A stretch of 64,000 nucleotides of DNA, taken from contig JAPDQM010000006.1 of the NCBI GenBank assembly GCA_034505795.1, positions 1 to 64,000 of the forward strand, read 5' to 3'. This document shows, piece by piece, positions 26,234-35,132 of this stretch. Position 1 is the stretch's first letter, and each line of letters starts with the position of its first letter. The position numbers and the translations under genes are program-made. Source of the stretch: Thermofontimicrobium_A sp034505795 (GTDB lineage Bacteria; Zhuqueibacterota; Zhuqueibacteria; Thermofontimicrobiales; Thermofontimicrobiaceae). The notes under the pieces were generated by a model. The model saw only the letters and a list, made by a program, of their open reading frames with translations. It did not search any database and was not told where the DNA came from.

Positions 26234-26845
26234 TCAATTGATAAAATTGGCTTTGATAGTACTCCAGGACGGGATGCGAACGGTGGTATCGCTCTTCGTC
26301 TCATAATCGATCCAGCGGCGAATGACCCAATAGCCATTGCGTCGGATGAACCAAAAATCAGCCTGTCCTTTTCCAATTCTGGGAATGCTGGCGCCCATAA
26401 TATGATTTAATTTCAGTGCATATTCTGCTCGAATAAGTGCGGAGTCCGGAAACTCACTCCGCTGGACTCTTGAAAAAGCGAGCGATCGTACCGAATCATC
26501 TGGCACCGCTGAGAAGGCTTTGTTAATATAAGATTGTTCGTGCAATAAGTTCCAATTTTCAAAAATTCCAGCATTAGTAGAAGCCTCAAACTCGCCAGGA
26601 ATAAACCGAAACAGCGCCATGGAGTCGACCAGACATTTCATGTAATTTTCGACATTTTTTTCTTTGATGGCATTCTTCATGTTTTCCAGAACAATGATCG
26701 GATCCGTCGGCAATTGCCAGGATGTCCTGCCTTCAGTTGGTGGCTCAGGTTCTCGAGTGGCAAATGGATTTTTGCAGAATAATAACAAGAAACCAGCCAT
26801 CATAATCAAAATCCAGCAATAGTATTTTGACTGACTATTTTTCAT
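26234..26845 (-). CDS. Predicted lipoprotein, SnoaL/NTF2-like fold possible
   Basis: A 203-aa protein with signal peptide and lipobox LLLFC (Cys24), followed by KNPF and a Pro/Glu stretch (EPEPPTEG). The body has ENMKNAIKEKNVENYMKCLVD, repeated aromatic strands, and ends DFWFIRRNGYWVIRRWIDYE, a pattern common in small NTF2-like domains. It lies 27 bp upstream of the polysaccharide-deacetylase gene and probably shares its transcript. Specific function unknown. Confidence 0.75.
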   Translation of the reverse strand: MKNSQSKYYCWILIMMAGFLLLFCKNPFATREPEPPTEGRTSWQLPTDPIIVLENMKNAIKEKNVENYMKCLVDSMALFRFIPGEFEASTNAGIFENWNLLHEQSYINKAFSAVPDDSVRSLAFSRVQRSEFPDSALIRAEYALKLNHIMGASIPRIGKGQADFWFIRRNGYWVIRRWIDYETKSDTTVRIPSWSTIKANFIN

Positions 26846-26927
26846 GTTAACATCATCTCACGTTACTTTATGCCACAATTACCAATCCATCAGCAAAACA
26901 TTCAGCATCTTCCCAATTAAGCGCTAT

Positions 26928-26956
26928 AATATAAATCAATTCAAGTTCTTTCGCAA
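26928..26956 (-). promoter_or_regulatory. Candidate sigma-70 promoter for the lipoprotein/deacetylase unit
   Basis: On the minus strand TTGCGA (complement of 26951-26956), a 17-bp spacer and TATATT (complement of 26928-26933), about 80 nt before ATG 26845. Confidence 0.4.
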
Positions 26957-27085
26957 GAGTAAAATGTCAAGCCTCTAAAACATTGGGAGATCATCTCAAC
27001 TTCTGGTCATTGGGAGCTCATGCCAGTACTTACTGTCGATAGCATCCCATTCGCCAATACATCAAGAACTGTCCCCATGGGATAT

Positions 27086-27127
27086 CGAAATAAAGGAGTA
27101 GGGCAGGATAACATCTTTCCCTACTCC
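27086..27127 (-). terminator. Rho-independent terminator of the OPT transporter gene
   Basis: On the minus strand the 9-bp stem GGAGTAGGG/CCCTACTCC (27119-27127 with 27095-27103) is followed by TTTATTT, 11 bp after the OPT stop codon. Confidence 0.85.
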
Positions 27128-27137
27128 GCAGTATGAC

Positions 27138-29135
27138 CTATTCTTCTGCTTTTGCCGATCTCGAGTAGTAATATAAAAAGATGCACAACAACGTAAACAT
27201 CATCCCGCTGATGATCATCCCAATATGCCAGCCGTCGATTTCCAGTTCGCCGATGCCCGTATGCAATCGTTCACCGAAGAAATAGGCTAAGATCGCACTC
27301 ACTACGCCCATCAGGGCACCGCCGGCAATGAATCCCGAGGCGATGAGGGTGCCTTTATCATGGCGAGCCTTGCTCAATCGTTCATCTTTGCTACTTTTGC
27401 TCACCAGATGAGCGATGATGCCACCGATGAGCAACGGAGTGTTCAATTCGATGGGCAGATACATGCCCAGAGCGAACGCCAGCGGCGCTACTCCAATCAG
27501 CTCCATGGTCAACGCCATGAATATGCCGGCCAGATATAGCCCCCAGGGTACCGCAGACGTGGCAAATAGCACCTGCAAAATTGCAGCCATGGCATTGCCC
27601 TGTGGTGCGGCCATTGGATTGGGATGGGCTGGTGTTTTGACAAAGCCGTAGACATTTTCCAGCAATAAGATCACGCCACCGACAAATAGCGAGGCAACCA
27701 ATATGCCCAAAAATTTGAATCGTTCCTGATTCATCGGCGTCGATCCCAACCAGTAGCCAACCTTTAAGTCAGTGATAAACGAGCCTGCCGAAGAAAGCGC
27801 CGTGCAGACCACGGTTCCGATGACCAGCGCCGAAACCATGCCTGCCGGGCCATGCAAGCCCAGCTTCACGAGAATGACACTGCTGAGGATTAGCGTCATC
27901 AGCGTCATTCCCGAAACTGGATTCACGCCAACGATGGCAGTCGCCCGGGCCGCAACAGTGGTGAATAGGAAGCTAATAATAACGGTAATCAACACCGCAC
28001 TGACAACAATGTACCATTTATCGACGACCGAGATGCGGAAAAAAAGCAAGATGGCAATGGAAGTCAGCACAATAACCAGAATGACCAACGCCATGGGGAT
28101 ATCTTTGTCCGTTCGTTCCAACTGTGGTTGTGCCGAGGATTTCCGAAAAATCTGCTTGAAGCCCAGCGAGAAAGCTGAAACGATAATTTTGATATTCTTA
28201 ATAATCCCGATAATTCCGGCACAGGCAATGCCGCCAATGCCGATATGACGAATATAATTGCTAAAAATTTGCTCAACCGTCATTTCATTGATGGGAATCT
28301 CACCAGGCAAAACCGCCACGCCAAGATGGCTGCCCAGATACCAGACTGCTGGAATCAGTACCAACCACGAAACCATGCTGCCAGCGACAATAATCGAGGA
28401 ATATTTCAATCCGATGATATACCCCAGACCCATCACTGCTGCGCCAGCATTCACTTTAACAATCAATTTGGCCTTATCAGCAATGGCCGCCCCCCAGGGA
28501 ATAATTCGAGTGGTAACGACCTCGCTCCAGAGTTGAAACGTTGCAATCAGAAAATCATAGATCCCGCCGATGATGGCCGCAATCACCAGCGTTTTCGCCT
28601 GCTCGCCCCCGCGTTCGCCTGTCACCAGCACCTCATTAATGGCTGTGGCTTCCGGGAACGGCAGCAGCCCATGCTGTTCCGCCACAAAATAGCGCCGCAA
28701 AGGAATTAAAAAGACAATTCCCAGAAAACCGCCAAATAGCGACGCCAGAAAGATCTGCCAAAAATTGGTCGTCAGCCCGGGAATTATATAGAGCGCCGGA
28801 ATTGTAAAAATGGCACCGGCAACGACCATGCCCGATGCGGCGCCGATGGATTGGATGATCACATTTTCCAGGATCGTGTTTTTTCGAGCATAAAAACTGC
28901 TCAGTCCAACCGCAATAATCGCAATGGGGATCGCCGCCTCGAAGACCTGGCCAATTTTGAGCCCCAGATAGGCTGCCGAAGCCGTAAAAATCGCGGCCAG
29001 CACCAAGCCCCAGGCGATGGCACGCACCGAGATTTCAGGACCAGTAAAAGAGGCAGGTGTAAACGGAAGATACTTTTCGCCCTCTTTCAGGGGCCGATAG
29101 GCATTTTCAGCCAGACCCGCAGTGGATTGTTGCAT
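27138..29135 (-). CDS. OPT-family oligopeptide transporter
   Basis: A 665-aa inner-membrane protein with roughly 15 hydrophobic segments. The N-terminus GPEISVRAIAWGLVLAAIFTASAAYLGLKIGQ and segments such as ILENVIIQSIGAASGMVVAGAIFTIPALY identify the bacterial oligopeptide transporter (OPT) family, which takes up peptides or metal-chelate complexes, probably by proton coupling. GGAGGT before ATG 29135 is a strong ribosome-binding site, and a terminator lies directly after the gene, so it is monocistronic. It could supply peptides to gamma-glutamyl enzymes encoded elsewhere in the window, but that link is speculative. Confidence 0.93.
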   Translation of the reverse strand: MQQSTAGLAENAYRPLKEGEKYLPFTPASFTGPEISVRAIAWGLVLAAIFTASAAYLGLKIGQVFEAAIPIAIIAVGLSSFYARKNTILENVIIQSIGAASGMVVAGAIFTIPALYIIPGLTTNFWQIFLASLFGGFLGIVFLIPLRRYFVAEQHGLLPFPEATAINEVLVTGERGGEQAKTLVIAAIIGGIYDFLIATFQLWSEVVTTRIIPWGAAIADKAKLIVKVNAGAAVMGLGYIIGLKYSSIIVAGSMVSWLVLIPAVWYLGSHLGVAVLPGEIPINEMTVEQIFSNYIRHIGIGGIACAGIIGIIKNIKIIVSAFSLGFKQIFRKSSAQPQLERTDKDIPMALVILVIVLTSIAILLFFRISVVDKWYIVVSAVLITVIISFLFTTVAARATAIVGVNPVSGMTLMTLILSSVILVKLGLHGPAGMVSALVIGTVVCTALSSAGSFITDLKVGYWLGSTPMNQERFKFLGILVASLFVGGVILLLENVYGFVKTPAHPNPMAAPQGNAMAAILQVLFATSAVPWGLYLAGIFMALTMELIGVAPLAFALGMYLPIELNTPLLIGGIIAHLVSKSSKDERLSKARHDKGTLIASGFIAGGALMGVVSAILAYFFGERLHTGIGELEIDGWHIGMIISGMMFTLLCIFLYYYSRSAKAEE

Positions 29136-29480
29136 AGCACCTCCAGATTAGGTTAGAGAATCGCTCTGCTGACAACAAAGAATTTTACCTGGTTCTTAGA
29201 TTGTTACGATCTGCAATATATTAAAATTTATTGTGAATGGCAAGCACAAATTCGCCTGGTCGTTTCATAGTTGCTTCATTTCTGCTATTAGCGGCTAAAA
29301 ATTGTTATCAAAAATTCTGAAGAACCGTATCAACATCCGGAAAGCAAAATCAGGAATGACAATCAGCAACCGCATAAAAAAATATGCCAGGCAACGGCGA
29401 AGCCCAGCCTGGCATTTGTCATTCATATATGGAAATTGATGGTGGGGTAGAAAATGTTAAATCGCCTGAGCAACGGCGGC
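29136..29480. other. Intergenic region, contains one terminator
   Basis: No gene recognised. Apart from the hairpin at 29375-29415, I see no further structure; the promoter of the OPT gene must lie here. Confidence 0.4.
29375..29415 (-). terminator. Rho-independent terminator of the split-sigma operon
   Basis: On the minus strand ATGCCAGG (complement of 29408-29415) pairs with CCTGGCAT (complement of 29384-29391), followed by ATTTTTTTAT. It closes the leftward unit of two sigma-like genes and the zinc-finger TPR gene. Confidence 0.88.
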
Positions 29481-30329
29481 TCATTTGTCCCTTATAGCTT
29501 TGATCCGTTCGATCTGCTGTTTGGCATCAGTCGCGTATTGCCCATTGATTTCGATCACCTTTTGAAATTCTTGCACTGAGCTTTCGACATCATTCAGCTT
29601 AAGAAAGGCATTACCGAGAAACCAATAGCATTTTTCCAATAATATCTCTTTCCCCTGTTTTTGGGACAAATTGGCTGCGGTTTTCAAATGTTCAACCGCA
29701 TTTTTAAATTCATTCGTGTGGAGCAACGATAACCCCGTATAGAAATGCCCATAGGGATCATCGTCTCTCTGCCGGGTGTAGTCCAATAATTTCGCAACTG
29801 CCTCAGCATATTTCCGCTGCTCATAAAGCTTGATGCCATGATTCAATAACTCATCCGTCGCAGAATAACCGTGTACCAAACCTCTGAAATGTAGCGGCGC
29901 ATACGAGGCATTATTGATAATCGCCAGGTCCGAATAATGCTTGGGCGAAGGCAGCAAAACAAACAACAACACGACTGCCACGACAGTTGCTGGCACCAAA
30001 ATTCTCACCGCCGGTATTCTGATCCATTCAACTATTGCACGACTCGTCGCTTGAATGAGCACGCGAATTCGGTGTTCGATCGCATACCACCTTCTTTTGA
30101 TAGTTAAAGACATTCGTTCGATAAATCCTGGTTTTGTCGTCAGGATTTCATTAAAACACTCCGGATTTTCTTCCATCATATTGATTATGGGGCCGAGCAC
30201 ATACAGCTCTTCGAAACACGCCTCACACTCCAGCAGATGCGCCTCAACAGCTATCTTTTCCTGCTCCTCAAGAAGATTAAATTGATAGAGACTGACCAGT
30301 TTTTTTAATTTAGGATTGGTGCATTTCAT
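29481..30329 (-). CDS. Zinc-finger anti-sigma-like membrane protein with TPR repeats
   Basis: A 282-aa protein. An N-terminal zf-HC2-like finger (C3, H31, C35, C38 in HLLECEAC) is typical of zinc-binding anti-sigma domains. A single membrane segment lies near 107-126, and the periplasmic part carries TPR-like hairpins (ELLNHGIKLYEQRKYAEAV, YGHFYTGLSLLHTNEFKNAV, CYWFLGNAFLKLNDVESSV). Its ATG is 1 bp from the stop of the sigma-like gene, so it is coupled to it. It probably holds that sigma factor at the membrane and releases it upon an envelope signal sensed by the TPR part. Confidence 0.83.
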   Translation of the reverse strand: MKCTNPKLKKLVSLYQFNLLEEQEKIAVEAHLLECEACFEELYVLGPIINMMEENPECFNEILTTKPGFIERMSLTIKRRWYAIEHRIRVLIQATSRAIVEWIRIPAVRILVPATVVAVVLLFVLLPSPKHYSDLAIINNASYAPLHFRGLVHGYSATDELLNHGIKLYEQRKYAEAVAKLLDYTRQRDDDPYGHFYTGLSLLHTNEFKNAVEHLKTAANLSQKQGKEILLEKCYWFLGNAFLKLNDVESSVQEFQKVIEINGQYATDAKQQIERIKAIRDK

Positions 30330-30330
30330 T

Positions 30331-30771
30331 CTATAGAATTCCTTTTCGTTTCAGTATTTTTTTTAGTTTCTGCCGTCCTCTAAACACGCTAACATCCAGA
30401 GCCGTACGAGTCAATTCCAATTCTTGCTGGATCTGGTCGCGCGAAGCGCCTTCCAGAATCCGTTTGAAGATCTTTTTTTCGGTTTTATTCAGATGCTTCA
30501 GGGCCAATTTAATTTCGTCCAGCAAATCACACGAGATGACATTCTCCTCCGCTGATTCTGTGCTGTCATAAATATCAATCAGCGTATCTTTGTTGTCATC
30601 GAGGATCCCTTTGCGTCGGGTATCGCGACGGTAATCACCATAGGCAACCTTATCCAAAACTCCGTACGCCCAGGGCAAAATACCCTTTTCAAAATTGATC
30701 TGTTTGTATTTGCTGTGTATTATCAGCATGGCATCATGAACCAGATCTTCATTGCTCCTCGCATTCTTCAT
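30331..30771 (-). CDS. Sigma-70-family protein lacking region 2.1 (second part of a split sigma)
   Basis: A 146-aa sigma-like protein. It begins inside region 2 (SNEDLVHDAMLIIHSKYKQ matches the usual AEDLVQEVFL helix), continues through the region 2.4-like LPWAYGVLDKVAYGDYRRDTRR, and has a region 4 helix-turn-helix (LKHLNKTEKKIFKRILEGASRDQIQQELELTRTALDVSVFRGRQKL). Region 2.1 is missing; a matching stretch is encoded in the other frame at the end of the overlapping upstream gene. ATG 30771 is preceded by GGAGGA within that gene. The frame stays open to an ATG at 30810 as well. Confidence 0.75.
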   Translation of the reverse strand: MKNARSNEDLVHDAMLIIHSKYKQINFEKGILPWAYGVLDKVAYGDYRRDTRRKGILDDNKDTLIDIYDSTESAEENVISCDLLDEIKLALKHLNKTEKKIFKRILEGASRDQIQQELELTRTALDVSVFRGRQKLKKILKRKGIL

Positions 30772-31198
30772 TGCGGGTCTTCCTCCATTTTGTATGTAGT
30801 CGCTGAACAAGCTTCTTTCGAATCACCGAAAAGAGCACATTCTCTGCCTCCTTATGCTTTTCCCGTCGCGCGATATCCGCCAGCGAGTTGGTGATGAAAT
30901 TGTCGAGAATCTGCCGCAATACATTCACTGCCAGAGACAGAGAACATCCTGGGTGACTGAAAGGATAGCGTTGTCTGAATTCGTCGATCGCCAATTGGCA
31001 CACTTCATCGCTCTTTTCTATGATATTGATTCTCTCGGCGATTAGTGGATACGACCGAACTTCACGTGCGATAATATCCCTGAATCTTACAGCCAATTTG
31101 ATAAAAAATTTTTCTGCCGCCTGACGATCACCCCTACGCGCGGCGGCAATTAATTCTTCCAGAGGAGATTCTTTAGTAGTTGCCAATTTTTGGGCCAT
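30749..31198 (-). CDS. Sigma-70 region-2-like protein, overlaps the following sigma gene
   Basis: A 149-aa protein. ELIAAARRGDRQAAEKFFIKLAVRFRDII resembles region 2.1 of ECF sigma factors, followed by EKSDEVCQLAIDEFRQRY (region 2.2-like) and NVLRQILDNFITNSLADIARREK (region 2.4-like), but no region 4 follows. Its last 30 residues (VLFSVIRKKLVQRLHTKWRKTRN) again look like the start of a sigma region 2 and overlap the next gene by 23 bp in another frame. It may be a separate subunit, or the first half of a protein joined by frameshifting or broken by mutation. Confidence 0.65.
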   Translation of the reverse strand: MAQKLATTKESPLEELIAAARRGDRQAAEKFFIKLAVRFRDIIAREVRSYPLIAERINIIEKSDEVCQLAIDEFRQRYPFSHPGCSLSLAVNVLRQILDNFITNSLADIARREKHKEAENVLFSVIRKKLVQRLHTKWRKTRNEECEEQ

Positions 31199-31907
31199 AG
31201 CAATTCTGCAATGGATAATTTTACGGGATCAAAGAGGCAGCCCTGAGGTGGGTATTTATCATTTTTAAAAATTTGAAGCGATACCATGTAACTGAGCATC
31301 AACTGAATACCGCCAATAGAATCATGAATTCGCGGCTGGCGGCTGTGCCAGGGCCGATTTCAAGGCTGACTGCCACGATGGCGATAGACCAACATGAACC
31401 AACTGCGATCAGATTGTCTGATTCGTTGATGAATGAACCAAACCTCGCTGTTAAATTCGCCTATCGTTTATTCATCAGAACCATTAGCTGACGCTTGAAT
31501 CCATGATTTTCAGCCGTAATTTGAAAAAAAATTATTAAAAAATCAAGCAGAATATTAAAAAAAATGACCAGGTAGTTTATCACGACGGGCGAATCGAAAG
31601 CGTCAAGCTGCGAATTGGAACACGCGGTCGATTTTTAGCAAAATAAAATTAAAAGAAATGGAGTAGCTAATTTTCCGGCAAGGCCCAATCTGGCAAAAAA
31701 CAATTAAGCAATAGCTAACAGGAAATGCAGCAGGATGGAGATTGTATCCCCCTTCAGGCAAAGGTGGTTTATCGTGATTCGCCTGTCTATAAGATCACTT
31801 TATTATCACGACACAAAGCTTCTACAAATCACGGCCATTCTTTATGGCAGATGCGCTGGCAATATGTTCTCGCTTCAAGCAATGGCATCCAGTTCCACCG
31901 CAACTGG
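31199..31907. other. Long intergenic region, no gene seen
   Basis: About 700 bases without a convincing gene. Short open frames here lack ribosome-binding sites and recognisable protein character. The AT-rich segment 31500-31660 probably holds the promoter of the split-sigma operon; on the minus strand TTGACG (near 31600) with GATAAA 19 bp later is only a weak match. Confidence 0.45.
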
Positions 31908-32471
31908 CTATTTGCCAGCCTTCTGTTTCTCTTTTCCCGACAGCGAATCGAGCTTGGGAATCTGGAACTGTTGACCGAGCTTGTTTAATGACTCCATGTC
32001 AATTTTGCCTACGATATTTACAAATGTCGCCTCCCCGCTGGTATCAATAGACATGACCAGCAGACCGGCTACCTGCTTGCCTTCACCTTTAATGAAAAAT
32101 TCCAAATGTTCATTCGGATCTCGCACGCGGATAACTTTTTCCCATTTATCACGCGCCAATTTATCGGAGGTTCGCTGAATAAATTTTTTCAGACCCTCAG
32201 CACCCTTTTGATCTACGGAAAATTGATCAACACGAATCAATACCAAATTGCTAATCAACTTAACCAACGGGGGATCATCATCCTTGCAAGATGAAGCGAT
32301 CAGTGACAATAGCGGCTTGGTGATAAAAATCTCGACCGTCGTATTGGAATTTTTGAATTCATTTAGCTTAGAAAGATCCACAAAACCAGGGTAGCGACTA
32401 TAATCCTCTTCCTGGCTTAATGCCAGCAAGGGAATTGCCATCAGCCATGCTAAAAATGTGTAAGCTTTCAT
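31908..32471 (-). CDS. DUF4252-like exported protein
   Basis: A 187-aa protein with signal peptide MKAYTFLAWLMAIPLLALSQ. The mature region (YPGFVDLSKLNEFKNSNTTVEIFITKPLLSLIA, NLVLIRVDQFSVDQ, DKWEKVIRVRDPNEHLEFFIKGEGKQVAGLLVMSID, FVNIVGKIDMESLNKL) follows the DUF4252 pattern common in Bacteroidota, where such genes sit next to ECF sigma factors. Its ATG overlaps the stop of the anti-sigma gene by 4 bp. Likely a periplasmic or surface component of the same stress circuit. Confidence 0.82.
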   Translation of the reverse strand: MKAYTFLAWLMAIPLLALSQEEDYSRYPGFVDLSKLNEFKNSNTTVEIFITKPLLSLIASSCKDDDPPLVKLISNLVLIRVDQFSVDQKGAEGLKKFIQRTSDKLARDKWEKVIRVRDPNEHLEFFIKGEGKQVAGLLVMSIDTSGEATFVNIVGKIDMESLNKLGQQFQIPKLDSLSGKEKQKAGK

Positions 32472-33028
32472 CGTTTTTCTCCATTGAATAAGGGTTTCAG
32501 AGCAGTGCTCAACGATGAGCGCAGCGGCTTGATGACCTGCTGAGGGAATATTTGATCTTCAAGCGCCTTCTGCGTTTGTATCTGGACCTGGCGTAACCAT
32601 GAAATGGTAAACCTTACTTGATCTTTTGCTTGTTGTATTTCAGCATCCGTGTAGTGTTTCGCCTCTGGCGGCGGAAGCCCATGCTTGGGCGAGACTACAA
32701 TCATGGCGCCAATGATGACTATCAGCGCAACAGTAGCCCAACGCCAGCGATAACGAACGGCCATCCCTGGCCGACGAGAACCAAATGAATGCTTTGTTGA
32801 CGACTTGGGGTCGATTTGCAGAATTTCAAGGACTCTCAAAATTACATCATCCGGGCAGGGCTGAATGCCCAACTGCTGTAATGACTGATGAATCATCTGG
32901 TGGGACCTGACTTCCGACCGACAAGCCGAGCAGCCGGCCAGGTGTCGTCTGAGAGCCACCTTCGTCCAAATTGGCAGCTTGCCAGTTAGATAATCTTCCA
33001 ACAATTCATTACATTGCTGACAGGTCAT
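32468..33028 (-). CDS. Anti-sigma factor with zf-HC2 domain
   Basis: A 186-aa single-pass membrane protein. The N-terminal zinc finger MTCQQCNELL...RRHLAGCSAC has C3, C6, H29, C33 and C36, the H-x3-C-x2-C zf-HC2 pattern of ZAS anti-sigma factors. A membrane segment near residues 96-112 (WATVALIVIIGAMIVVS) is followed by a charged helical periplasmic part. It lies 13 bp after the ECF sigma gene and overlaps the DUF4252 gene by 4 bp: a standard sigma/anti-sigma/effector operon. Confidence 0.88.
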   Translation of the reverse strand: MTCQQCNELLEDYLTGKLPIWTKVALRRHLAGCSACRSEVRSHQMIHQSLQQLGIQPCPDDVILRVLEILQIDPKSSTKHSFGSRRPGMAVRYRWRWATVALIVIIGAMIVVSPKHGLPPPEAKHYTDAEIQQAKDQVRFTISWLRQVQIQTQKALEDQIFPQQVIKPLRSSLSTALKPLFNGEKR

Positions 33029-33041
33029 CTTAGATTCTTCC

Positions 33042-33569
33042 TTACGAATACAAAGCCTTTAAATATCGACACAACAATTTTCGGCCTCGATGGACATATA
33101 CCTTGACTGAATTGAGGGGAATGTCGAGCGAGGCGGCAATTTCTTCATATTTCAAGTTATGAATTTCGCGCATGATAATCACATGTCTGAGCAGCGGCGG
33201 CAATCGTTGAATCGCTTTCATAATATGCTCCCGCAGATCAAGATTGATCACCACGGTCTCGGGATTCAGTTCTTTATCAGCCGGCACCGCTTCTGAGCTA
33301 TCACCATCAGCGTCATCCGATGGCCATGGTAGCGCTTGATTATTTTGCTGCCGATAAAAATCGATGCAAGCATTTTGCGTAACCTTGAACACCCAACTTT
33401 TCAAAGCTGCAGCCGGAATTTTTTCAAAATGGTGCCACAATTTTATTAGGACTTCCTGGGTGATGTCAGCCGCATCTGCCGCATTGCCCATGAAATAATA
33501 GGCGTGGCTATAGATCACATCCTTGAAATGCGCGACATGTATTTTAAATTGGCTCTGGTTCATTTTCAT
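33042..33569 (-). CDS. ECF RNA polymerase sigma factor
   Basis: A 175-aa complete ECF sigma factor. Region 2: FKDVIYSHAYYFMGNAADAADITQEVLIKLWHHF, with the region 2.4-like LKSWVFKVTQNACIDFYRQQ. An acidic linker (SDDADGDSSEAVPADKE) leads to region 4: AIQRLPPLLRHVIIMREIHNLKYEEIAASLDIPLNSVKVYVHRGRKLL, a canonical helix-turn-helix. First gene of the three-gene unit with the zinc-finger anti-sigma and the DUF4252 protein. ATG 33569 with a second ATG two codons later; either is possible. Confidence 0.93.
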   Translation of the reverse strand: MKMNQSQFKIHVAHFKDVIYSHAYYFMGNAADAADITQEVLIKLWHHFEKIPAAALKSWVFKVTQNACIDFYRQQNNQALPWPSDDADGDSSEAVPADKELNPETVVINLDLREHIMKAIQRLPPLLRHVIIMREIHNLKYEEIAASLDIPLNSVKVYVHRGRKLLCRYLKALYS

Positions 33570-33808
33570 TCCATAAGCAAAACGTTTGAGCGGAACAAAA
33601 TGTTACAGATGTAGGATGAATTTGTTGTGGGCAAATATGCAAGGCTGACCAGGCTGTAATACCGCTCGAATGGCCATTCACGCGAAATGAATCGAAAAAT
33701 TAGGTTACTCAATAACACGATCGAAAGATATCAAGTCAGCAACCGGGGGCAAGTGGCGTTAAAGTTGCTTGCCTGGCGAATGTTGGAACCAGGCAGGCGC
33801 ATGACCCA

Positions 33809-34189
33809 TTATTTGCCACCATCTTCCCGCGGCACCGATAGATAGGCATAGGCATTAAAATCAGCTATCGCCTGCTCGGCCGAGGGCGAGACATTGATTA
33901 TTTTCACATCCCCATTTTTAGAGCGCACCTTAGCCGTGGCTTCGATCAGCGTGGCGATGAAAGTGGGGCTGGGATCATCGATGTAGGTCATATCCAAAAT
34001 AATTTTATAAAACGAGTGCTGAAAACATTGGTTGAAGGCGGCGGTTAGATAAACCGTCGCCAGTTTTGGACTAACCGCCTCTGTAAATTTGACCTTGATA
34101 ATGTCCCGATTTTGGCCCACTTTCTGCAAAATCAGTTTTCGACTTTCCGTCATAGGATTGCTTTCGTTAACAATTTCGATTAGATTCAC
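33809..34189 (-). CDS. STAS-domain protein (anti-sigma antagonist-like)
   Basis: A 126-aa protein with a STAS-like fold: FYKIILDMTYIDDPSPTFIATLIEATAKVRSKNGDVKIINVSPSAEQAI aligns with the SpoIIAA core, where the phospho-accepting Ser lies in DSSGLG; here the loop reads DDPSPTF, retaining a Ser but not the Gly. Start is either GTG 34189, three bases after the UbiA stop, or ATG 34153. No kinase partner is nearby. It may regulate a partner switch or be a stand-alone scaffold. Confidence 0.65.
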   Translation of the reverse strand: MNLIEIVNESNPMTESRKLILQKVGQNRDIIKVKFTEAVSPKLATVYLTAAFNQCFQHSFYKIILDMTYIDDPSPTFIATLIEATAKVRSKNGDVKIINVSPSAEQAIADFNAYAYLSVPREDGGK

Positions 34190-34192
34190 AGC

Positions 34193-35110
34193 TTACTGCA
34201 GCGCACGATCGATCACGAAACTGAGGATGAGCAGCAAACCGGTGAACAGATGGTTCATTATCGTGCTGGCATTAGCCGGCGCCAATTTCAAGCTGTCGTT
34301 ATAATTCACTTGAGCGATGCGGATCGACTTAAATGCAATCGGCAAGGTAATCAGTGCCAACAAGGAGAATGGCGGTAATGTATCCGTTACCACGCCGACC
34401 ACAACAATGGCATAGGTTAATAGCATCATCAGAATGTAGCCCTTAACCGCTCGTTCTTTGCCCAACCGAACGACCAAATGATTTTTGCCAACTGCCTGGT
34501 CGGCTTTGGCATCCTGAAATTCGTTAATGTAGAGCACCGCACTGATCAGCAGCGCTACCGGCAAGGACGCAATGATCGGCAACCATGAAAATTTTCCGGT
34601 TTGGACATAAAATGCACCAAAGGTCATCAACACGCCAAAATTAATGCCAATCAACGCTTCACCAATGCCCCGACCCACCAGATTGATCTTTGGAAATACA
34701 TACAAAATGGCCGAAAGGACACCAAAAACGCCAATTACCAGCACCACCCACCCCATTTTATATGATAAGTACAATCCAATCAGGCTACCTAACGTCAGAC
34801 AGATGATGGCTTCCACAAGCACTTCGGTGGGCGTGAGCAATTTTTGCTGAATCAAACGGCTGCCGCCGGTAAATGGCCGAACATACTCATGGTTGATTAC
34901 GTCGTTTTGCGAGAGATGATCAAAATAATCATTGATCACATTGGCGCCAGCATGGAGCAAAATACCGCCTATTAGCGCCAACAAAAAATATCCGGCATGA
35001 AACGACTGCGTCATGTCATAAGCAATAACCGTACCCAGGATAATGGGTACAATAGCAGCAGTGAAGAATGGAGCACGTAGTTCTAGAAGATAGAGCTTCA
35101 GTTTCCTCAT
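34193..35110 (-). CDS. UbiA-family prenyltransferase, MenA-like
   Basis: A 305-aa integral-membrane prenyltransferase with about eight helices. The first Asp-rich motif is NDYFD (residues 60-64, NDxxD) and the second lies in EFQDAKAD. The sequence fits MenA-type 1,4-dihydroxy-2-naphthoate prenyltransferases, though UbiA enzymes also make other prenylated quinones and lipids. ATG 35110 is preceded by AAGGGA; the longer frame to 35158 overlaps the upstream radical SAM gene. No other menaquinone genes are in the window, so the acceptor is uncertain. Confidence 0.85.
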   Translation of the reverse strand: MRKLKLYLLELRAPFFTAAIVPIILGTVIAYDMTQSFHAGYFLLALIGGILLHAGANVINDYFDHLSQNDVINHEYVRPFTGGSRLIQQKLLTPTEVLVEAIICLTLGSLIGLYLSYKMGWVVLVIGVFGVLSAILYVFPKINLVGRGIGEALIGINFGVLMTFGAFYVQTGKFSWLPIIASLPVALLISAVLYINEFQDAKADQAVGKNHLVVRLGKERAVKGYILMMLLTYAIVVVGVVTDTLPPFSLLALITLPIAFKSIRIAQVNYNDSLKLAPANASTIMNHLFTGLLLILSFVIDRALQ

Positions 35111-35132
35111 AGTTGATCCCTTCTGATTTTGA

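Noticed and set aside
31273..31988. Short plus-strand frames in the 700-bp gap before the DUF4252 gene
   Set aside because: No Shine-Dalgarno, no signal or domain pattern, and the second overlaps the end of the DUF4252 gene on the other strand.
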